The notes under the pieces are model-generated. The model had not been told where the DNA came from. It did no database searches and worked only from the letters and a program-made list of their open reading frames with translations. A stretch of 64,000 nt of DNA from Caulobacter sp. (GTDB lineage: Bacteria; Pseudomonadota; Alphaproteobacteria; Caulobacterales; Caulobacteraceae): assembly GCF_017744445.1 (NCBI RefSeq), contig NZ_JAGIBH010000005.1:62001-126000 (forward strand), in the 5' to 3' direction. The position numbers and the translations under genes are program-made. Below, piece after piece: positions 18,727 through 27,636 of this stretch; position 1 is the first letter of the stretch, and each line of letters starts with the position of its first letter.

Positions 18727-21700
18727 ATGAAAATCGGGCTATCCGGCGCGTCGGGCGTCGCGCTGCTCATCGGGATCGCCGGCTTCGGCGCGCCCGCCTG
18801 GTCTCAGGACCAATCGACCCAAGTCGAGGAAATCGTCGTCACCGGCTCCAACATCCGGGGCTCGGCGCTGGACGCCGCCCTCCCCGTCGAGGTGTATTCG
18901 CAGGCGGAACTGGAAAAGCAGGGCTCACCGACGGCGCTGGAGTTCGCCAAGAGCCTGACCATCTCGGGCCCGACGACCGGCGAGAGCTACTATTTCGGCG
19001 GTCCGGCCCTGGTCGGTTCGGTGAACTACAATCTGCGCGGCCTGGGCGCGGATAAGACGCTGGTGCTGCTGAACGGCCGGCGGATGAACCAAAACACCGC
19101 CAACGTCCCGTCGATCGCCCTGGCCCGCACGGAAGTGCTGAAGGACGGCGCGGCGGTGATCTATGGCGCCGACGCGACTGGCGGCGTCGTCAACTTCATC
19201 ACCCGCGACCGATTCGTCGGTCTTGAGGCGCAAGGCCAGTACAAGCACATCAAGGGCTCGAAGGGCGACTATTCGGTCGGCGTGATGGGCGGCATCGGCG
19301 CGGACCGCGTCAACCTGCTGGTCTCGGCCGAGTACGAGCACCGCTCGCGCCTGAACACCATGGAGCGGGACTTCACCAAGGCCTCGCTGACGCCCGGAAC
19401 GGGCTACAACCCAGCGCCCTGGTCGACCCTCACCAACCTGACCGGGTGGCAGCCGCGCGGCCCCCTGCCGGCCACGCCCACTGCAACGGATGTCGGCGAA
19501 TGGGGCGCCAATCTGGGCGGCATCGTCTCGGACTTCACGCCCGCCAGCTGCGCGGCCGTCGGCGGCCGTTACGACAACGTCTACACCTGCGCCTACAACT
19601 ACATCCCGTACTACCGGCTGGTGGAGAACCAGGACACCTACCGCCTCTACGCCCAGCTGAAGGCCGACATTACCGACACGATGAAGTTCCACATGGACGC
19701 ATCGTACGGCCGGGTGAACCTGCCCCAAGTCATGGGCTCGCCGGCCCAGCCGGTGTCGCGCGGCCCGGCCCTGACCACGGGCGCGGTCAACCAGTTCTAT
19801 GTGCCGATCACCAACCCCTTCGCGGCCGAGTTCGCGGCCAAGAACGGCATTGTTGGCGCTTCGGGTTTCACCCCGATCACCTACCGCCTCTTCGGTCACG
19901 GCGGGAACCCGTACTATTCCGGCGGTGACGGCTTCGGCGTCGCCGACCGCATCGATAACAAGGTCTGGCGCGTCTCGGCTGGACTGACCGGCGACCTGGG
20001 TGACATCGCGCCGTTCGCCAAGAAGGTCGGCTACGACTTCGCGCTGACCTATAACGACGCCTACAACTACAACACCCACGCCGACACCATCGGATACCGC
20101 CTGCAGGAGGCCCTGAACGGCTTCGGCGGTCCCAAGTGCCAGGCCGTGGACCTGGATCCCAGCCGCTTCGGCACCCAGAACCCCGGCGCGGCCGGCAAGA
20201 ACGGCTGCCAGTACTGGAACCCCTTCTCGTCCTCGTTCAAGGGCCAGCCGGTCCTGGGCCTCTCCAACCCCAGCTACGTCGCCGGCAAGGAGAACCCCGA
20301 GGACCTGGCGCTGTGGATGTTCGACCCGCGCGCGGTCGAGACCATGAGCCACAACTTCACCGCCGACCTGGTTTTCAACGGCCAGTCGGGCATCAAGCTG
20401 CCCGGCGGCGAGATCGGCTGGGCTCTGGGCGCGCAGTACCGCTCGCTGTCCAACCGCGTAGAAGTGCCCAGCGCGTTCAACAACGGCTCGATCCAATGCG
20501 AGTGGCCCAGCAACACCACAAGCGCCAACGGTCCGGGTTCGGGAAACCTCAATCCCACCCCGACGCCGACGACCAGCCCGAACTTCCGGGGCTGCACGCC
20601 TGACGCGCCGGGTCCGTTCGTGCTGTTCGCGCCCACCCTGCCGACCCAGGCCGAGCAGAGCCAGTACTCGCTGTTCGGCGAGCTGCAGGTGCCGCTGTTC
20701 TCGAACGTCGACATCCAGCTGGCGGCGCGTCGGGAGAAGTTCTCCAACGACCTGGGCGCCACGGTCTACAAGGTGTCGGGCAAGTGGAACGTCTGGGGCC
20801 CGCTGACCTTCCGCGCCTCGTACGGCACCAACTACCAGACCCCGCCGCTGGGCGTGACGCCGGGCGCCATCACGGTGGCCGCGCGCACCTACACGGTGGC
20901 GGCCAGCAACTGGCTGGCGGCGCAGTTCATCACCGACGCCGACCTCAAGCCCGAGACCGCAAAGACCGGCAATATCGGCGCGATCTGGCAGAGCCGAGGC
21001 TTTGCCGATGGCCACGACTTCCGCCTGATCGTCGACTATTTCGATATCCGGACGAAGGACCAGATCGGTCAGGTCGCCGACCCGAACCAGATCGCCAGCC
21101 TGGTGTTCAACGGCGCCGGCGGCACGATCACCACCTGCGACGTCACGAAGCAGCCGCTGCTGGCTCGCATCAGCTTCAACAATGGCTGCACCGTGGGCAT
21201 GACCGGCGTCGGCAGCTTCTCGGCCGTCTCGACCCGCTACGGCAACGGCCCGGGCCAGACGACCAAGGGCTTCGACATCCAGGCCAAGTACGGCCTGCCG
21301 CTCGGCCCTGGCGATCTGGACATCAACGTCAACGCCACGCGGGTGACCGAGCTGCGCACCGGCCCGACCACCCTGGACGGCGTGACCATCTCGACCGGCG
21401 ATGACCGCCTGGGCACGCTGAACTTCGCCACCTTCGCCCAAGCGGCGCCGAAGTGGCGCGCCAACCTGGGCGTCAATTACGGCCTGGGCCGCCAGAACTT
21501 CCGCCTGGGCGTCAACTTCGTCTCGGCGGTCAAGGACGAGCGGGCCGGCGTTCAGTACGGCGAAGACGGTGAGAAGTGGATCACCACCGACTTCACCTAT
21601 CGGATCCAGCTCGGCGACGACATGGCGCTGACGGCCACCGTCGCCAATATCTTCGACCGCGATCCGCCGCCGGCTCAGGAAGAGTTCGGCTACGACCCGT

Positions 21701-21756
21701 GGACCGGCAACCCGCTGGGCCGGACCATCGAGATCGGCGTCAAAAAAGCGTTCTAG
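18727..21756 (+). CDS. TonB-dependent receptor, long type
   Basis: The 1009-residue receptor has a signal peptide (cleaved near AWSQ), TonB-box region VEEIVVTGSNIRG, plug (about residues 45-160; NYNLRGLGADKTLVLLNGRRM, VLKDGAAVIYGADATGGVVNFIT) and a barrel ending EIGVKKAF. The GSNIRG opening and LNGRR motif mark a group of receptors often placed beside glycoside- or peptide-degrading genes. GGGAGG precedes the ATG. It is followed by an intrinsic terminator, then by a GH1 protein and a DUF1080 protein, suggesting a glycoside ligand. The upstream divergent TetR and half-site cluster indicate induction by the ligand or its aglycone. Confidence 0.94.
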   Translation: MKIGLSGASGVALLIGIAGFGAPAWSQDQSTQVEEIVVTGSNIRGSALDAALPVEVYSQAELEKQGSPTALEFAKSLTISGPTTGESYYFGGPALVGSVNYNLRGLGADKTLVLLNGRRMNQNTANVPSIALARTEVLKDGAAVIYGADATGGVVNFITRDRFVGLEAQGQYKHIKGSKGDYSVGVMGGIGADRVNLLVSAEYEHRSRLNTMERDFTKASLTPGTGYNPAPWSTLTNLTGWQPRGPLPATPTATDVGEWGANLGGIVSDFTPASCAAVGGRYDNVYTCAYNYIPYYRLVENQDTYRLYAQLKADITDTMKFHMDASYGRVNLPQVMGSPAQPVSRGPALTTGAVNQFYVPITNPFAAEFAAKNGIVGASGFTPITYRLFGHGGNPYYSGGDGFGVADRIDNKVWRVSAGLTGDLGDIAPFAKKVGYDFALTYNDAYNYNTHADTIGYRLQEALNGFGGPKCQAVDLDPSRFGTQNPGAAGKNGCQYWNPFSSSFKGQPVLGLSNPSYVAGKENPEDLALWMFDPRAVETMSHNFTADLVFNGQSGIKLPGGEIGWALGAQYRSLSNRVEVPSAFNNGSIQCEWPSNTTSANGPGSGNLNPTPTPTTSPNFRGCTPDAPGPFVLFAPTLPTQAEQSQYSLFGELQVPLFSNVDIQLAARREKFSNDLGATVYKVSGKWNVWGPLTFRASYGTNYQTPPLGVTPGAITVAARTYTVAASNWLAAQFITDADLKPETAKTGNIGAIWQSRGFADGHDFRLIVDYFDIRTKDQIGQVADPNQIASLVFNGAGGTITTCDVTKQPLLARISFNNGCTVGMTGVGSFSAVSTRYGNGPGQTTKGFDIQAKYGLPLGPGDLDINVNATRVTELRTGPTTLDGVTISTGDDRLGTLNFATFAQAAPKWRANLGVNYGLGRQNFRLGVNFVSAVKDERAGVQYGEDGEKWITTDFTYRIQLGDDMALTATVANIFDRDPPPAQEEFGYDPWTGNPLGRTIEIGVKKAF

Positions 21757-21770
21757 TTCTACCTCGCGCC

Positions 21771-21806
21771 TGGCGGGCGACCTCGTGTCGCCCGCCATTT
21801 TTCTTT
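21771..21806 (+). terminator. Intrinsic terminator between TonB receptor and GH1 gene
   Basis: A perfect 11-base stem (TGGCGGGCGAC, 21771-21781, with GTCGCCCGCCA, 21787-21797) and a 5-base loop CTCGT are followed at once by TTTTTCTTT. It lies 14 bases after the receptor stop and only 10 bases before the GH1 start, so downstream genes probably depend on read-through. Confidence 0.85.
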
Positions 21807-21816
21807 GAGAAGCAAC

Positions 21817-23103
21817 ATGATCCGACGCGATCTTCTCGTCGCGGGCGCGGCGGCGCTGGCCTCTCCTGCCCTCGCCCAGCCCAAGCGGTCCCTGCCCAAG
21901 GACTTCCTGTGGGGCACGGCGATCTCGGCCCACCAGAGCGAAGGCGGCAACACCAACAGCGACGCCTGGCTGATGGAGAACCTCAAGCCGTCGATGTTCA
22001 AGGAACGTTCGGGCGACGCCGTCGACAGCTATCACCGCTACGGCGAGGACTTCGCGCTGGCCGCCGGCCTGGGTTTCAACACCTACCGCCTGGGCGTGGA
22101 GTGGGCGCGGATCGAGCCCAGCGAAGGCTTCTTCTCCAATGCCGAGCTGGACCACTATGCCCGCGTGCTGGAGGCCTGCCGCGCACGGGGCCTCAAGCCT
22201 ATCGTCACCTTGAACCACTTCACCACGCCGCTGTGGTTCGCCCAGCGCGGCGGCTTCGAGGTCGCCGACGCCCCCGCCCTGTTCGCCCGCTTCTGCCGCA
22301 AGGTGGTCGAGCGTCTGGGACCGCTGATGCACATGGCCACGACTTTCAACGAGGCCAATATCCGGTTGCTGGTCGACCTGATGCCCGGGATCCAGGCCGT
22401 GATCCCCGTGGTCAAGGCGGCCATCGCCGCGGCGGCTAAGGCGACGGACTCGCCGCGCTTCTCGCGGCTGGCCTATGCCGATCCGACGATCGCCACGCCG
22501 ATCATGCAGGAGGCCCATCGTCAGGCCTACGACGCCATCAAGCAGGCGCGCCCGTCTCTGCCCGTCGGCCTCACCCTGACGACCCAGGACATCCAGTCCG
22601 ACGATCCCAAGCTCGTCGAAATCTACCAGCGCAAGCTCTATGGCGACTGGGTTGAGGTCGCCCGCAGCCACGCCGACTTCTTCGGGGTCCAGACCTACAC
22701 CCGCTTCGTGGTCGACGAACACGGCGTGAAGGCCCCGCCGCCCGGCGCCGAGCTGACCCTGTCGGGCTACGAGTTCTATCCACAGGCCCTGGCCAACACG
22801 ATCCGCTGGGCGCACCGAGCGATCGGCAAGCCGGTCTATGTCACCGAAAGCGGTGTAGCCGTAGCCGACGACACGCGCCGGATCGCCTTCATCGACCAGG
22901 CCCTGGCCGGCGTGCGCCAATGCCTGGACGACGGCATCCCGGTGCACAGCTATCTCTACTGGTCGCTGCTGGACAATTTCGAGTGGACCTCCGGCTACGG
23001 CGTGCCATTCGGCCTTGTCGCCGTGGACCGCCAGACCTTCAAGCGCACGCCGCGTCCCAGCGCCCTGCATCTGGGCCGGATCGCCAGGGCCAATGCGATC
23101 TGA
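21817..23103 (+). CDS. GH1-family beta-glycosidase-like protein, exported
   Basis: The 428-residue protein has a twin-arginine-like signal (MIRRDLLVAGAAALASPALAQ) and the GH1 barrel: FLWGTAISAHQSEGG, FNTYRLGVEWARIEPSEG, the acid/base motif as TFNEA (Glu179), the nucleophile motif as VTESG (Glu344) and the C-terminal SLLDNFEWTSGYGVPFGLVAVD. Both catalytic glutamates are present, but the usual T-x-NEP and I-T-ENG contexts are altered, so specificity may differ from ordinary beta-glucosidases. The ATG at 21817 is chosen over a TTG at 21805 that lies in the terminator T-tract. It sits between the TonB receptor and a DUF1080 gene. Confidence 0.88.
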   Translation: MIRRDLLVAGAAALASPALAQPKRSLPKDFLWGTAISAHQSEGGNTNSDAWLMENLKPSMFKERSGDAVDSYHRYGEDFALAAGLGFNTYRLGVEWARIEPSEGFFSNAELDHYARVLEACRARGLKPIVTLNHFTTPLWFAQRGGFEVADAPALFARFCRKVVERLGPLMHMATTFNEANIRLLVDLMPGIQAVIPVVKAAIAAAAKATDSPRFSRLAYADPTIATPIMQEAHRQAYDAIKQARPSLPVGLTLTTQDIQSDDPKLVEIYQRKLYGDWVEVARSHADFFGVQTYTRFVVDEHGVKAPPPGAELTLSGYEFYPQALANTIRWAHRAIGKPVYVTESGVAVADDTRRIAFIDQALAGVRQCLDDGIPVHSYLYWSLLDNFEWTSGYGVPFGLVAVDRQTFKRTPRPSALHLGRIARANAI

Positions 23104-23119
23104 GGCCAACGCGATCTGA
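23088..23119. repeat. Tandem 16-base duplication spanning the GH1 stop codon
   Basis: GGCCAATGCGATCTGA (23088-23103) is followed directly by GGCCAACGCGATCTGA (23104-23119), 15 of 16 bases identical. The first copy contains the last codons and stop of the GH1 gene, so the second copy is an untranslated duplicate of the gene end. Confidence 0.8.
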
Positions 23120-23192
23120 TCTACGACCATGCAAGCCTTGTCGTGACAGCGCTGCCAGCTAGGGTGCGCTCGAAACCCGAGTGCGAGGACGC

Positions 23193-24050
23193 ATGCTTAA
23201 GACCCTGGCCTTCACCCTGACGCTGGCCATCGCCGCGCCCGCCCTCGCTTCTCCGCTGACCTTGACCGACGTGCCGAAGGCTGCGGGTCCGAAGGTGTCG
23301 CTGTTCAACGGCAAGGATCTGAAGGACTGGAGCGCTTGGCTGGGCTATGCTGATCCCGCCCTCACCTACAAGCGCCCGCCCGTCGCCCCGATCGGCGCGA
23401 CGGCCCAGAGCGCCGAGATCTTCAAGGTGGTGCAGGAGGACGGCCGCTCCGCCCTCTACGTCAACGGCAAGATCTGGGGCAGCCTGGTCCACAAGGGCGA
23501 CTTCAAGGACTACCACCTGCGCTTGCAGTACAAGTGGGGCAAGGGCCGCTGGGCGCCGCGCGAGACGCAGGCGCCCAATAACGGCCTGCTCTACCACTCG
23601 CATGGCGCGCCCGGCGTGGTCTGGGGCACTTGGAGCCAGGCGGTCGAGTTCGAGATCATGACCGGCTCGATCGGCATGGTCGTCCCCGTCGGCGAGGCGA
23701 TCTCGGTCGTCACCAACGCCATCGACGACCCGTCGCTGATCAAGCCAAACCTGCGCTACGCCCCCACCGGCCGCGTCGTCACCGCCAAGGGCGGCACCGC
23801 CGACTGGAACGTCGAGGCCTATAGCGACGCCGAAAAACCGGCCGGTGAATGGAACACCCTGGACCTCTACGTCCTGGGCGACCGGGCTGTGCACGTCGTC
23901 AACGGTGTGCCGGTGCTGGAGGTCCGCGACCTGAAGGCCGGCGGCCAACCTCTGACCCATGGCGCGATCCAGTTGCAGTCGGAAGGCACCGAAACCTTCT
24001 TCCGCGAGATCGTTCTGGAGCCGATCACCGCCTTGCCCAAGGTCAAGTGA
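23193..24050 (+). CDS. Exported DUF1080 (3-keto-disaccharide hydrolase family) protein
   Basis: The 285-residue protein has a signal peptide (MLKTLAFTLTLAIAAPALA) and a single concanavalin-like sandwich of the DUF1080/PF06439 type: SLFNGKDLKDWSAW, LVHKGDFKDYHLRLQYKWG, NNGLLYHS and QLQSEGTETFFREIVLEP near the end. Family members bind or cleave 3-keto-glycosides or other sugars. Here it follows a GH1 protein and a TonB receptor, consistent with periplasmic glycoside processing. The ATG at 23193 with GAGGA just upstream is preferred to the in-frame GTG at 23181. The stop overlaps the convergent response-regulator gene by 8 bases. Confidence 0.85.
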   Translation: MLKTLAFTLTLAIAAPALASPLTLTDVPKAAGPKVSLFNGKDLKDWSAWLGYADPALTYKRPPVAPIGATAQSAEIFKVVQEDGRSALYVNGKIWGSLVHKGDFKDYHLRLQYKWGKGRWAPRETQAPNNGLLYHSHGAPGVVWGTWSQAVEFEIMTGSIGMVVPVGEAISVVTNAIDDPSLIKPNLRYAPTGRVVTAKGGTADWNVEAYSDAEKPAGEWNTLDLYVLGDRAVHVVNGVPVLEVRDLKAGGQPLTHGAIQLQSEGTETFFREIVLEPITALPKVK

Positions 24051-24576
24051 TCCGGCGCTTCTCCAGCTTCCGCGCCAGGGTCCGGCGATGCATGCCCAGG
24101 CGCCGGGCGGTCTCGGAAATGTTGAAGTCGGTCTCGACCAGGGTCTGGTGGATCCGCTCCCATTCCAGGTTCTTGATCGACGTCGCCCGTTCGCCGATGG
24201 CGGCGTCGACATCGCCCTCGCCCTTGTGGAAGGCCGCCTCGATGTCGTCGGTATTGGACGGCTTGGCCAGGTAGTGGCGAGCGCCCAGCTTGATGGCCTC
24301 GACGGCGGTGGCGATGCTGGCGAAGCCCGTCAGCACCACGATCAGCATGGCCGGGTCCCGCTCGGCCAGGGCGCGGACGCAGGCCAGGCCGGACTCGCCG
24401 GCCAGCTTCAGATCGACCACGGCGTATTTGGGCGCGAAGGTCTCCAGCGCCGCCATCGCCTCGTCAAGGCCGCGCGCGTGGACCACCGTGTAGTCGCGGC
24501 GTTCGAAGGAGCGCTTCAGCGTGGCGGCGAACTTCTCGTCGTCCTCGATGATGATCAGCTTGCGGTCAGTCGGCAC
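24043..24576 (-). CDS. regA: RegA/ActR/PrrA-type response regulator
   Basis: The 177-residue protein has a receiver domain (phospho-acceptor Asp55 in VVDLKLAG, acidic pair in IIIEDDE, Lys in YLAKPS) followed by a Fis-like helix-turn-helix (NISETARRLGMHRRTLARKLEKR), the compact RegA layout of about 180 residues. RegA proteins adjust respiratory and photosynthetic or carbon genes to redox state. The start is GTG at 24576, inside the end of the sensor kinase gene (11-base overlap); longer readings run through the kinase gene out of frame. It is the distal gene of the cyo-SURF1-regB-regA operon. Confidence 0.93.
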   Translation of the reverse strand: MPTDRKLIIIEDDEKFAATLKRSFERRDYTVVHARGLDEAMAALETFAPKYAVVDLKLAGESGLACVRALAERDPAMLIVVLTGFASIATAVEAIKLGARHYLAKPSNTDDIEAAFHKGEGDVDAAIGERATSIKNLEWERIHQTLVETDFNISETARRLGMHRRTLARKLEKRRIT

Positions 24577-25915
24577 GGCTGATCTCCAGGGACGACAGCG
24601 GCAGGTCCAGCACCACCCGCGCCCCGCCCTCGGCCAAGTTCTCGGCGAAGGCCACGCCGCCCAGCTTGCGCAGGACATTGACCACCAGAAACAGGCCGAG
24701 GCCCCCGCCGGCGCGACCCTTGGTCGAGTTGTAGGGCTTGCCGAAGTTTTCCAGCGTCTCGGCGGTGAAGCCGGGGCCGTCGTCCTCGACCTCGATCAGC
24801 AGGCGATCCTCGCGAACACCGGCCCACAGCCGCACCGCGCCGGCGGAGGCGTCCAGGGCGTTGTCGAGCACGTTATGGATCACCTGTTTCAGCGTGGACT
24901 CCGCCACGATCGGGGTCGGGGCGATCAGGTCGGTCTCGTAGACCAGGGCCTCGCCGTTGCGGGTGGCGCGCCAGTCGGTGACCACCTCGTCCATGAAGGC
25001 CCGCAGGGTGCTGGCCCGCACCTCGCCGCCCCTCGCCTCGCCTGCCGATTGCAGGACGCCGGTGACGATAGTCTTGCAGCGCTGGACCTCGCCCCGCATG
25101 TCCTCCAGCTCCTGGGCCAGGTCCGGCTGGCTGGCGAAAATCGGCATGCGCCGCCAGTCGCCCAGGATAACGTCCAGCGTGGCCAGCGGCGTGCCAAGCT
25201 CATGCGCGGCGCCGGAGGCCAGAAGGCCCATGCGGACGATGTGGGTCTCCTCGGCGGCGCGCTGACGCAGCTCGGCGACGTGGGCGTCGTGCCCACGAAG
25301 GTTGGCGTTGATGCGGGAGACGAAGGTCACCAGCAGCACCGCGTCCAGTACGATGCCGACCAGCATGCCCATCAGGAACAGATCGAAGAAGGTCTGGTCG
25401 CTGAGGCCCGTGGCGACGATCGGTCGGTTGAAGGCTACCAGCATGACGAAGCAGAAGCTGGTCAGGGCCACGATCGCCCAGGTCGCCCAGGCCTCCAGCA
25501 GCACCGCGCCCAGGATCACATGGAGCAGATAGAGGGTCGTGAACGGATTGGTCGCCCCGCCGCTTAAATAGAGCTGGATGGTGAGCGCCAGGGCGTCCAG
25601 CGCCAGGGCCAGGAACAGGTCATAGCGGCCCAGCGGCATCGGCCGTTTCAGCCGCGCCAGGCTGAACAGGTTCAACGCCACCAGCGCGGCCAGCACCAGC
25701 ATCATGGCGGCCAGTGGCAGACGGAAGCCCAGGCTGAAATGCACCGCCAGGATGGTCACCACCTGGCCCAGCACCGCGATCCAGCGCAGGTGGATCAGCT
25801 GCAGCATGTTCTGGCGGGCGATGGCGTCGGCCGGGCCGCTGGCGTTGTCCGCCGCCCGCGCGCCCGAGAGCCAGCCCGCCAAGCCGGAGAACAGGATGCT
25901 GGCGGTCGGGCTCAT
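24566..25915 (-). CDS. regB: RegB/ActS/PrrB-type redox sensor histidine kinase
   Basis: The 449-residue kinase has about six membrane helices (residues about 40-205), containing GGATNPFT, which matches the conserved quinone-sensing RegB element GGxxNPF. The dimerisation box has phospho-acceptor His238 in HELGTPLATL, and Cys280 in EVQRCKTIV fits the redox-active Cys position of RegB. The ATPase domain shows NVLDNALDAS, EDDGPGF and GGGLGLFLV. Its ATG overlaps the SURF1 stop (ATGA). Placement behind the quinol oxidase suggests that the oxidase and the sensor of the quinone pool are made together. Confidence 0.93.
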   Translation of the reverse strand: MSPTASILFSGLAGWLSGARAADNASGPADAIARQNMLQLIHLRWIAVLGQVVTILAVHFSLGFRLPLAAMMLVLAALVALNLFSLARLKRPMPLGRYDLFLALALDALALTIQLYLSGGATNPFTTLYLLHVILGAVLLEAWATWAIVALTSFCFVMLVAFNRPIVATGLSDQTFFDLFLMGMLVGIVLDAVLLVTFVSRINANLRGHDAHVAELRQRAAEETHIVRMGLLASGAAHELGTPLATLDVILGDWRRMPIFASQPDLAQELEDMRGEVQRCKTIVTGVLQSAGEARGGEVRASTLRAFMDEVVTDWRATRNGEALVYETDLIAPTPIVAESTLKQVIHNVLDNALDASAGAVRLWAGVREDRLLIEVEDDGPGFTAETLENFGKPYNSTKGRAGGGLGLFLVVNVLRKLGGVAFAENLAEGGARVVLDLPLSSLEISRAD

Positions 25916-26619
25916 GAAGCTCCTTCGTCACGGTTCCGCCGCGCGTCGTACGCGACATAGAGACCGGCGCCGCTGGTCAGCAGGGCCAGACCGAACCACG
26001 TCAGGGCGTAGATAAGATGGCTGTTGGGGAAACGCACGACCGTAAGACCCCCTAGGGGCCAGCCGCCAGGATTGGGCGTGGCGTCGGCATCCACGAAATA
26101 TGGCGCAACGTTTGTCAGGTTGTGCGCCGCCGCGATGGCCTGGACGTCGCGGGAGTACCAGCGCCCTGCCCCCGGTTGGTTCTGGCGCAGGAAACCGCCC
26201 TTGGGCTCGGTCGCGCGCAACAGGCCGACAACCGTAACGGGACCGACGGGATGTGAAGCGGCCACCTTGCGCTCGGCCGGCACGAAACCGCGATTGACCA
26301 GCACGGTGAAGCCGCGATCGGTCTTCAGCGGCGTCAGGACCCAGAAGCCGGGGCCCTTCTCGGTGACCGCCTGGACCAGGGTCTCGTCGCCATGGTCGAA
26401 GACGCCCGTCACGCGGACCCGGCGATAGACGTCATCACTGGACCAGCTCACCGGCGCCGGAACCGGCTCGCCGTGGATCCGCTGCTCGACCTTGGCGATC
26501 AGGTCCAGCTTCCACGCCCGCCGCTGGACCTGCCAGGCGCCCAGCAGCACGAAGACCATGGTGAAGGCGGCGCACAGCCCGATCAGGGCGATCGACCGTG
26601 CTCGCCTTCCCGTGGTCAC
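25912..26619 (-). CDS. SURF1-family oxidase assembly protein
   Basis: The 235-residue membrane protein has two transmembrane helices near its ends (SIALIGLCAAFTMVFVLLGAWQVQRR and LIYALTWFGLALLTSGAGLYVAY) around a periplasmic domain with the SURF1 marks LGxWQVxRRxWK, RGFVP and YFVD. SURF1 delivers haem a in aa3 oxidases; copies beside bo3-type quinol oxidases are known in alphaproteobacteria. The start is GTG at 26619, overlapping the cyoD stop (GTGA); longer readings run through cyoD in another frame. No haem O synthase (cyoE) is in the operon. Confidence 0.92.
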   Translation of the reverse strand: MTTGRRARSIALIGLCAAFTMVFVLLGAWQVQRRAWKLDLIAKVEQRIHGEPVPAPVSWSSDDVYRRVRVTGVFDHGDETLVQAVTEKGPGFWVLTPLKTDRGFTVLVNRGFVPAERKVAASHPVGPVTVVGLLRATEPKGGFLRQNQPGAGRWYSRDVQAIAAAHNLTNVAPYFVDADATPNPGGWPLGGLTVVRFPNSHLIYALTWFGLALLTSGAGLYVAYDARRNRDEGAS

Positions 26620-27011
26620 GGCATCTGCTTCATGTCGTGGGCGTCGAGCGGCATCATGTGGGTGTTGAGGTTGTGCATCACCCACAGCGAGCCGCTCAGC
26701 GTGATCACCACCAGGATCAGGGTGAACATCAGGGCCAGCAGGGTCCATCCGCCTTCCGAACGCGAGTTCATGTGCAGGAAGTAGATCATGTGGACCAGCA
26801 CCTGGATTACCGCCAGCCCCATCACCGCCACGGCGGTCATCTGGGGCGTGGGCAGAACGCGGCCCATGACCAGCCAGAACGGGATCGCCGTCAGGATAAC
26901 CGCCAGCACGAAGCCGATGACATAGTCCTTCAGCGAGCCGTGGCCGGCGTCGTGGCCATGCCCTTCATGGGCGCCGGGCGCGTGGTGCGTGTCGTGGCCA
27001 GCCGCAGTCAT
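26616..27011 (-). CDS. cyoD: Cytochrome o ubiquinol oxidase subunit IV
   Basis: The 131-residue protein has a His-rich N-terminus (HDTHHAPGAHEGHGHDAGHG) and three transmembrane helices (KDYVIGFVLAVILTAIPFWLVM, MTAVAVMGLAVIQVLVHMIYFLHM, LLALMFTLILVVITLSGSLWVM), the CyoD plan. It is an assembly-stabilising subunit of the bo3 oxidase. Its ATG shares one base with the cyoC stop (TGATG). Confidence 0.95.
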   Translation of the reverse strand: MTAAGHDTHHAPGAHEGHGHDAGHGSLKDYVIGFVLAVILTAIPFWLVMGRVLPTPQMTAVAVMGLAVIQVLVHMIYFLHMNSRSEGGWTLLALMFTLILVVITLSGSLWVMHNLNTHMMPLDAHDMKQMP

Positions 27012-27634
27012 CACAGCACTCCCAAGAGGTAGACGAACGAGAAGACGCCGATCCAGATCACGTCCAGGAAGTGCCAGAACATCGACAGGCACATCAGCCG
27101 GCGCTTCATGGCCTCGTCGAGGCCGCGCTGGCCGACCTGGACCATCAGGGTGACCAGCCAGATGATGCCGAACGTCACGTGCAGGCCGTGCGTGCCCACC
27201 AGCGTGAAGAACGACGACAGGAAGGCGCTGCGCTGCGGGCCCGCGCCTTCGTGGATCAAGTGATGGAACTCATAAAGCTCCAGCGACAGGAACCCGAGAC
27301 CGAACAGGCCGGTGACCGCCAGCCAGACCAGGGTCGGCGTCTTGCGGCCAGCCTGGGCCGACAGCATGGCGAAGCCATAGGTGATCGACGAGAACAGCAG
27401 CAGGCCCGTGTTCACCGCCACCAGCGGCAGGTCGAACAGGTCCGCCCCTGACGGCCCGGCCGCGTAGTTGCGGCCCAGCACGGCGTAGGTGGCGAACAGC
27501 ACCGCGAAGATCAGGCAGTCGCTCATCAGGTAGATCCAGAACCCCAGCAGGGTCCCGTTCTCCGGATGGTGCTCCTCGGTCATGTGGAAGCGGTTCTTGT
27601 CCGCCTCGGTCAGGGCATGGGCGTGAGAGGCCAT
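27011..27634 (-). CDS. cyoC: Cytochrome o ubiquinol oxidase subunit III
   Basis: The 207-residue protein has five transmembrane helices and subunit III signatures: [24 protein letters not shown], the helix with [11 protein letters not shown] and [14 protein letters not shown], and [20 protein letters not shown] at the C-terminus. Five helices, not seven, fits quinol-oxidase subunit III. It starts 2 bases after the cyoB stop. Confidence 0.95.
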   Translation of the reverse strand: MASHAHALTEADKNRFHMTEEHHPENGTLLGFWIYLMSDCLIFAVLFATYAVLGRNYAAGPSGADLFDLPLVAVNTGLLLFSSITYGFAMLSAQAGRKTPTLVWLAVTGLFGLGFLSLELYEFHHLIHEGAGPQRSAFLSSFFTLVGTHGLHVTFGIIWLVTLMVQVGQRGLDEAMKRRLMCLSMFWHFLDVIWIGVFSFVYLLGVL

Positions 27635-27636
27635 GG

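Noticed and set aside
18925..23130. A 1401-codon open frame on the minus strand opposite the TonB receptor and GH1 gene
   Set aside because: It is the antisense shadow of two clear genes. The translation is low-complexity (D, R, V, G, Q, A) with no domain, as expected in DNA with high third-position GC.
26040..26060. CCCCTAGGGG palindrome
   Set aside because: It lies within the SURF1 coding sequence, with no promoter nearby, and is explained by codon choice.
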